Shown: positions 62,244 through 64,000 of the stretch, piece after piece
Position numbering within the stretch: the first letter of the stretch is position 1
How the letters are laid out: the number at the start of each line of letters is the position of its first letter
The notes under the pieces: model-generated
The model's database searches: none
What the model was told of the DNA's origin: nothing
Seen by the model: the letters and a program-made list of their open reading frames with translations, nothing else
Assembly: GCA_030063045.1 (NCBI GenBank)
Contig: JAQSEB010000203.1
Location: 682,001 to 746,000 of the forward strand
Origin: Pratylenchus scribneri
Lineage: Eukaryota > Nematoda > Chromadorea > Rhabditida > Pratylenchidae
Direction: 5' to 3'
DNA: 64,000 nt
Program-made: the position numbers and the translations under genes

Positions 62244-63838
62244 ATGGCCGACTCCATGATGAGCACTTCTTGCCGGACATTCCAGCAACTCTGCTTTCCA
62301 AAATTGCACGGGAAGGTGCAACCGCATTATATCGAAGACCCATTGGCATTTTATTTCGAGGAGGATGAGCGTGGCAATGCTCGACCAATTTTGTACCGAT
62401 TTCGAGACGGCAGCGCAAGTCTAAATAACAGAAACAGAAGAAATGCACAAATAATTCCAATTGGAACAATTCAGCCGCCAGAATACATTCTTGGATTTAA
62501 AGAATTTCATTTGTGGTTGGTTTTTTTTGTTAAATTAAATAATAATTGTTCACAAAATTGGATTCGAACAACAATAATTTTTATTTAAGCAATTTTTCGG
62601 AAATTAATTTTCTTCCGTAAAAATTTTTTATATACTAGTACTAGATCAATTCCAAATTTTTTTCTGTTCAGGTTTATTGATGGCCAAGTCATTCAATTCA
62701 TGGATAATGCCATTACTAAAATGAAGAATATTCGACTGATTGCGCCAAAAAATGATATATCTGGATGGAAAGGAAGTCAAATTCTGGCCATGCATCGTCT
62801 TTTCACAACATTATCAAAATCGGACAAAATTATCGAATTGGAATTCTATTACGACTTGATGATTAAAGACATACGCTTCGAACAATTTTATGGACATTTC
62901 CCATATATTTTTGATGAAGCCCAACATTTGCTAATTCACCGCCTAAATGATTCGCATTCCAATATCAATATCCTCATAAATTGGTTGACAAAAAAACGAC
63001 GATCTGATGGAAAACATCGACTTTTATGGATTGTCCTTGAAATGTATATGCTGCCAGAATTTGTTGAAAAAATCAAAGAGGTAGATAATTCTGCTAATTT
63101 TTAAAGTTTTTAAATTATAATTTTTTAAAGGAATTCAAGAAGGCAACTCAACCAAACACATTTATGCTGATTGCTGCAAATTCAATGAACAATGTTACGG
63201 AATTCACAATAGAAAACGAACACACTGGTGAAATGTTGACTTTAAATCGTCAGTATTGCATTACTCTTGCTCGATATCCGAAAGGCGATCCAAATAGAAA
63301 AATGCAAATGGAAAGTGACCCTTTCTTTCCCTCAATTTATCAAAATGCAGACAATTTGACTGAAATACTTTTGGACATCAAGAAATTTGGGGTAAAATTT
63401 ATATTAATAAATTGACGCTACTTGCAAGAAAGCACTTTTTGAAAATTTTTTTCAAAGTCATGAAATGATACACCAATCGACTCGTCTCGATGAGCCAAGC
63501 ATGAATCTGCAATTGATTTCCTATAAAACTCAAAAATAATAGAGTTATAGTCGCGCAAAGGAAATACGGATTGGAACTGCTCCGGTGGGCATTTCAGAGT
63601 GGACTCCGGAGTGTGCGTAGCCGAAGCGCGACCAGACGAGCCTTGGCTCGCTTCGCTCGCCAAGGCTCGTCCAGTTCCCGCGCTTCGGCTACGCACACTC
63701 CGGAGTCCACTCTTACATTCCTCCGCAGTTCCAACACATTCCAGCGAGACTTAGAAAAAAATTTTCAAAAAGTGCTTTCTTGCAAGTAGTGCCAATAAAT
63801 TGATAAAATTTTCTTTTTAGACTTTTCCAGCTGCATAA
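62244..63838 (+). CDS. tylenchid F-box-family-like protein without visible F-box
   Basis: Exons 62244-62515, 62672-63080, 63131-63391 and 63821-63838; 960 nt, 319 aa, phases close. Segment order matches the C-terminal region of the large F-box family of cyst nematodes as I know it: GFKEFHLWFIDGQVIQFMDN, an Ile/Leu-rich middle (LLWIVLEMYMLPEFVEKIKE), and FTIENEHTGEMLTLNRQYCI followed by LARYPKGD. No F-box is seen N-terminally. An open stretch after TTTTAAAG at about 62192 (PNWQIDSIDWNKRTE) could extend the protein upstream. The last exon is tiny (TFPAA) because a MITE enlarged intron 3. Function unknown; family assignment by pattern only. Confidence 0.62.
63416..63793. mobile_element. Mutator-like palindromic MITE (378 bp)
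   Basis: Flanked by the 10-bp direct repeat AATAAATTGA (63406-63415 and 63794-63803). TIRs contain CTACTTGCAAGAAAGCACTT on both ends. The centre is a GC-rich palindrome, GGACTCCGGAGTGTGCGTAG, then CCGAAGCGC with its inverse. Removing it with one repeat leaves a normal 41-bp intron. Confidence 0.8.
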
Positions 63839-64000
63839 ATGGGGAACGAATAATTTGGAAGATATTGCATTGTACCTAATTTCAATTGATGTTTGATGAA
63901 TTTTATATGTTCTGTTATCTATCAATTTTGATTTTGATTGATTCGATAAAGTATTGACTTTTCAGCTCATCAAGAAACATTGATTGAGATTATATAACTT
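63839..64000. other. 3' flank, nothing recognised
   Basis: AT-rich sequence after the last predicted stop. There is no clear AATAAA; no gene seen. Confidence 0.4.

Overview
The window looks like genomic DNA of a plant-parasitic (tylenchid, probably cyst-type) nematode. It is AT-rich, with short GT-AG introns and spliced genes of nematode style. It carries a BEL/Pao retroelement with a bunyavirus-type envelope (the Tas/Cer7 lineage of nematodes) and dense copies of two F-box families. Species assignment is inference.

1-17852: two head-to-tail copies of one BEL/Pao element, offset by exactly 9947 bp, sharing a middle LTR. The left copy is cut by the window edge. The complete copy has a 2331-codon gag-pol-env frame (8370-15365), one in-frame TAG, a 305-codon envelope remainder (15372-16289), an accessory Q/P/RGG-rich ORF (16709-17164) with its own TATA box and poly(A) signal, and an LTR ending at 17852. 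The right LTR sits inside a minus-strand gag-like frame (17853-18300).

18300-26760: a small spliced secreted/membrane protein candidate (19283-19650), then two plus-strand F-box/FBA genes. The first (20708-22657) lacks the F-box exon. The second (22877-25524) has a lost splice acceptor, a GC donor and no last exon, so it is probably a pseudogene.

26765-39621 (minus): a complete four-exon MAD/MXD-type bHLH-leucine-zipper repressor gene (mdl-1-like). Two introns of 5.5-6 kb hold MITEs. Nine CACGTG E-boxes lie in its introns and upstream region.

44048-60554 (minus): a head-to-tail cluster of six genes of two kinds. Three are intact F-box plus FBA (glycan-binding) genes, at 44048-48242, 52108-54664 and 55025-57942. 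Three belong to an unnamed four-exon family, at 48502-49582, 50046-51539 (first exon frameshifted) and 58212-60554. That family has a mitochondrial-presequence-like N-terminus and two repeats resembling PUR nucleic-acid-binding repeats. Introns and spacers are loaded with foldback MITEs and an 18-bp x 22 minisatellite.

61744-63838 (plus): a two-exon coiled-coil mini-protein and a four-exon relative of the tylenchid F-box-associated family without a visible F-box.

Exon-intron models were built by eye from reading-frame phase, GT/AG sites and paralog comparison. Boundaries are predictions, but phases close exactly in every gene called intact.
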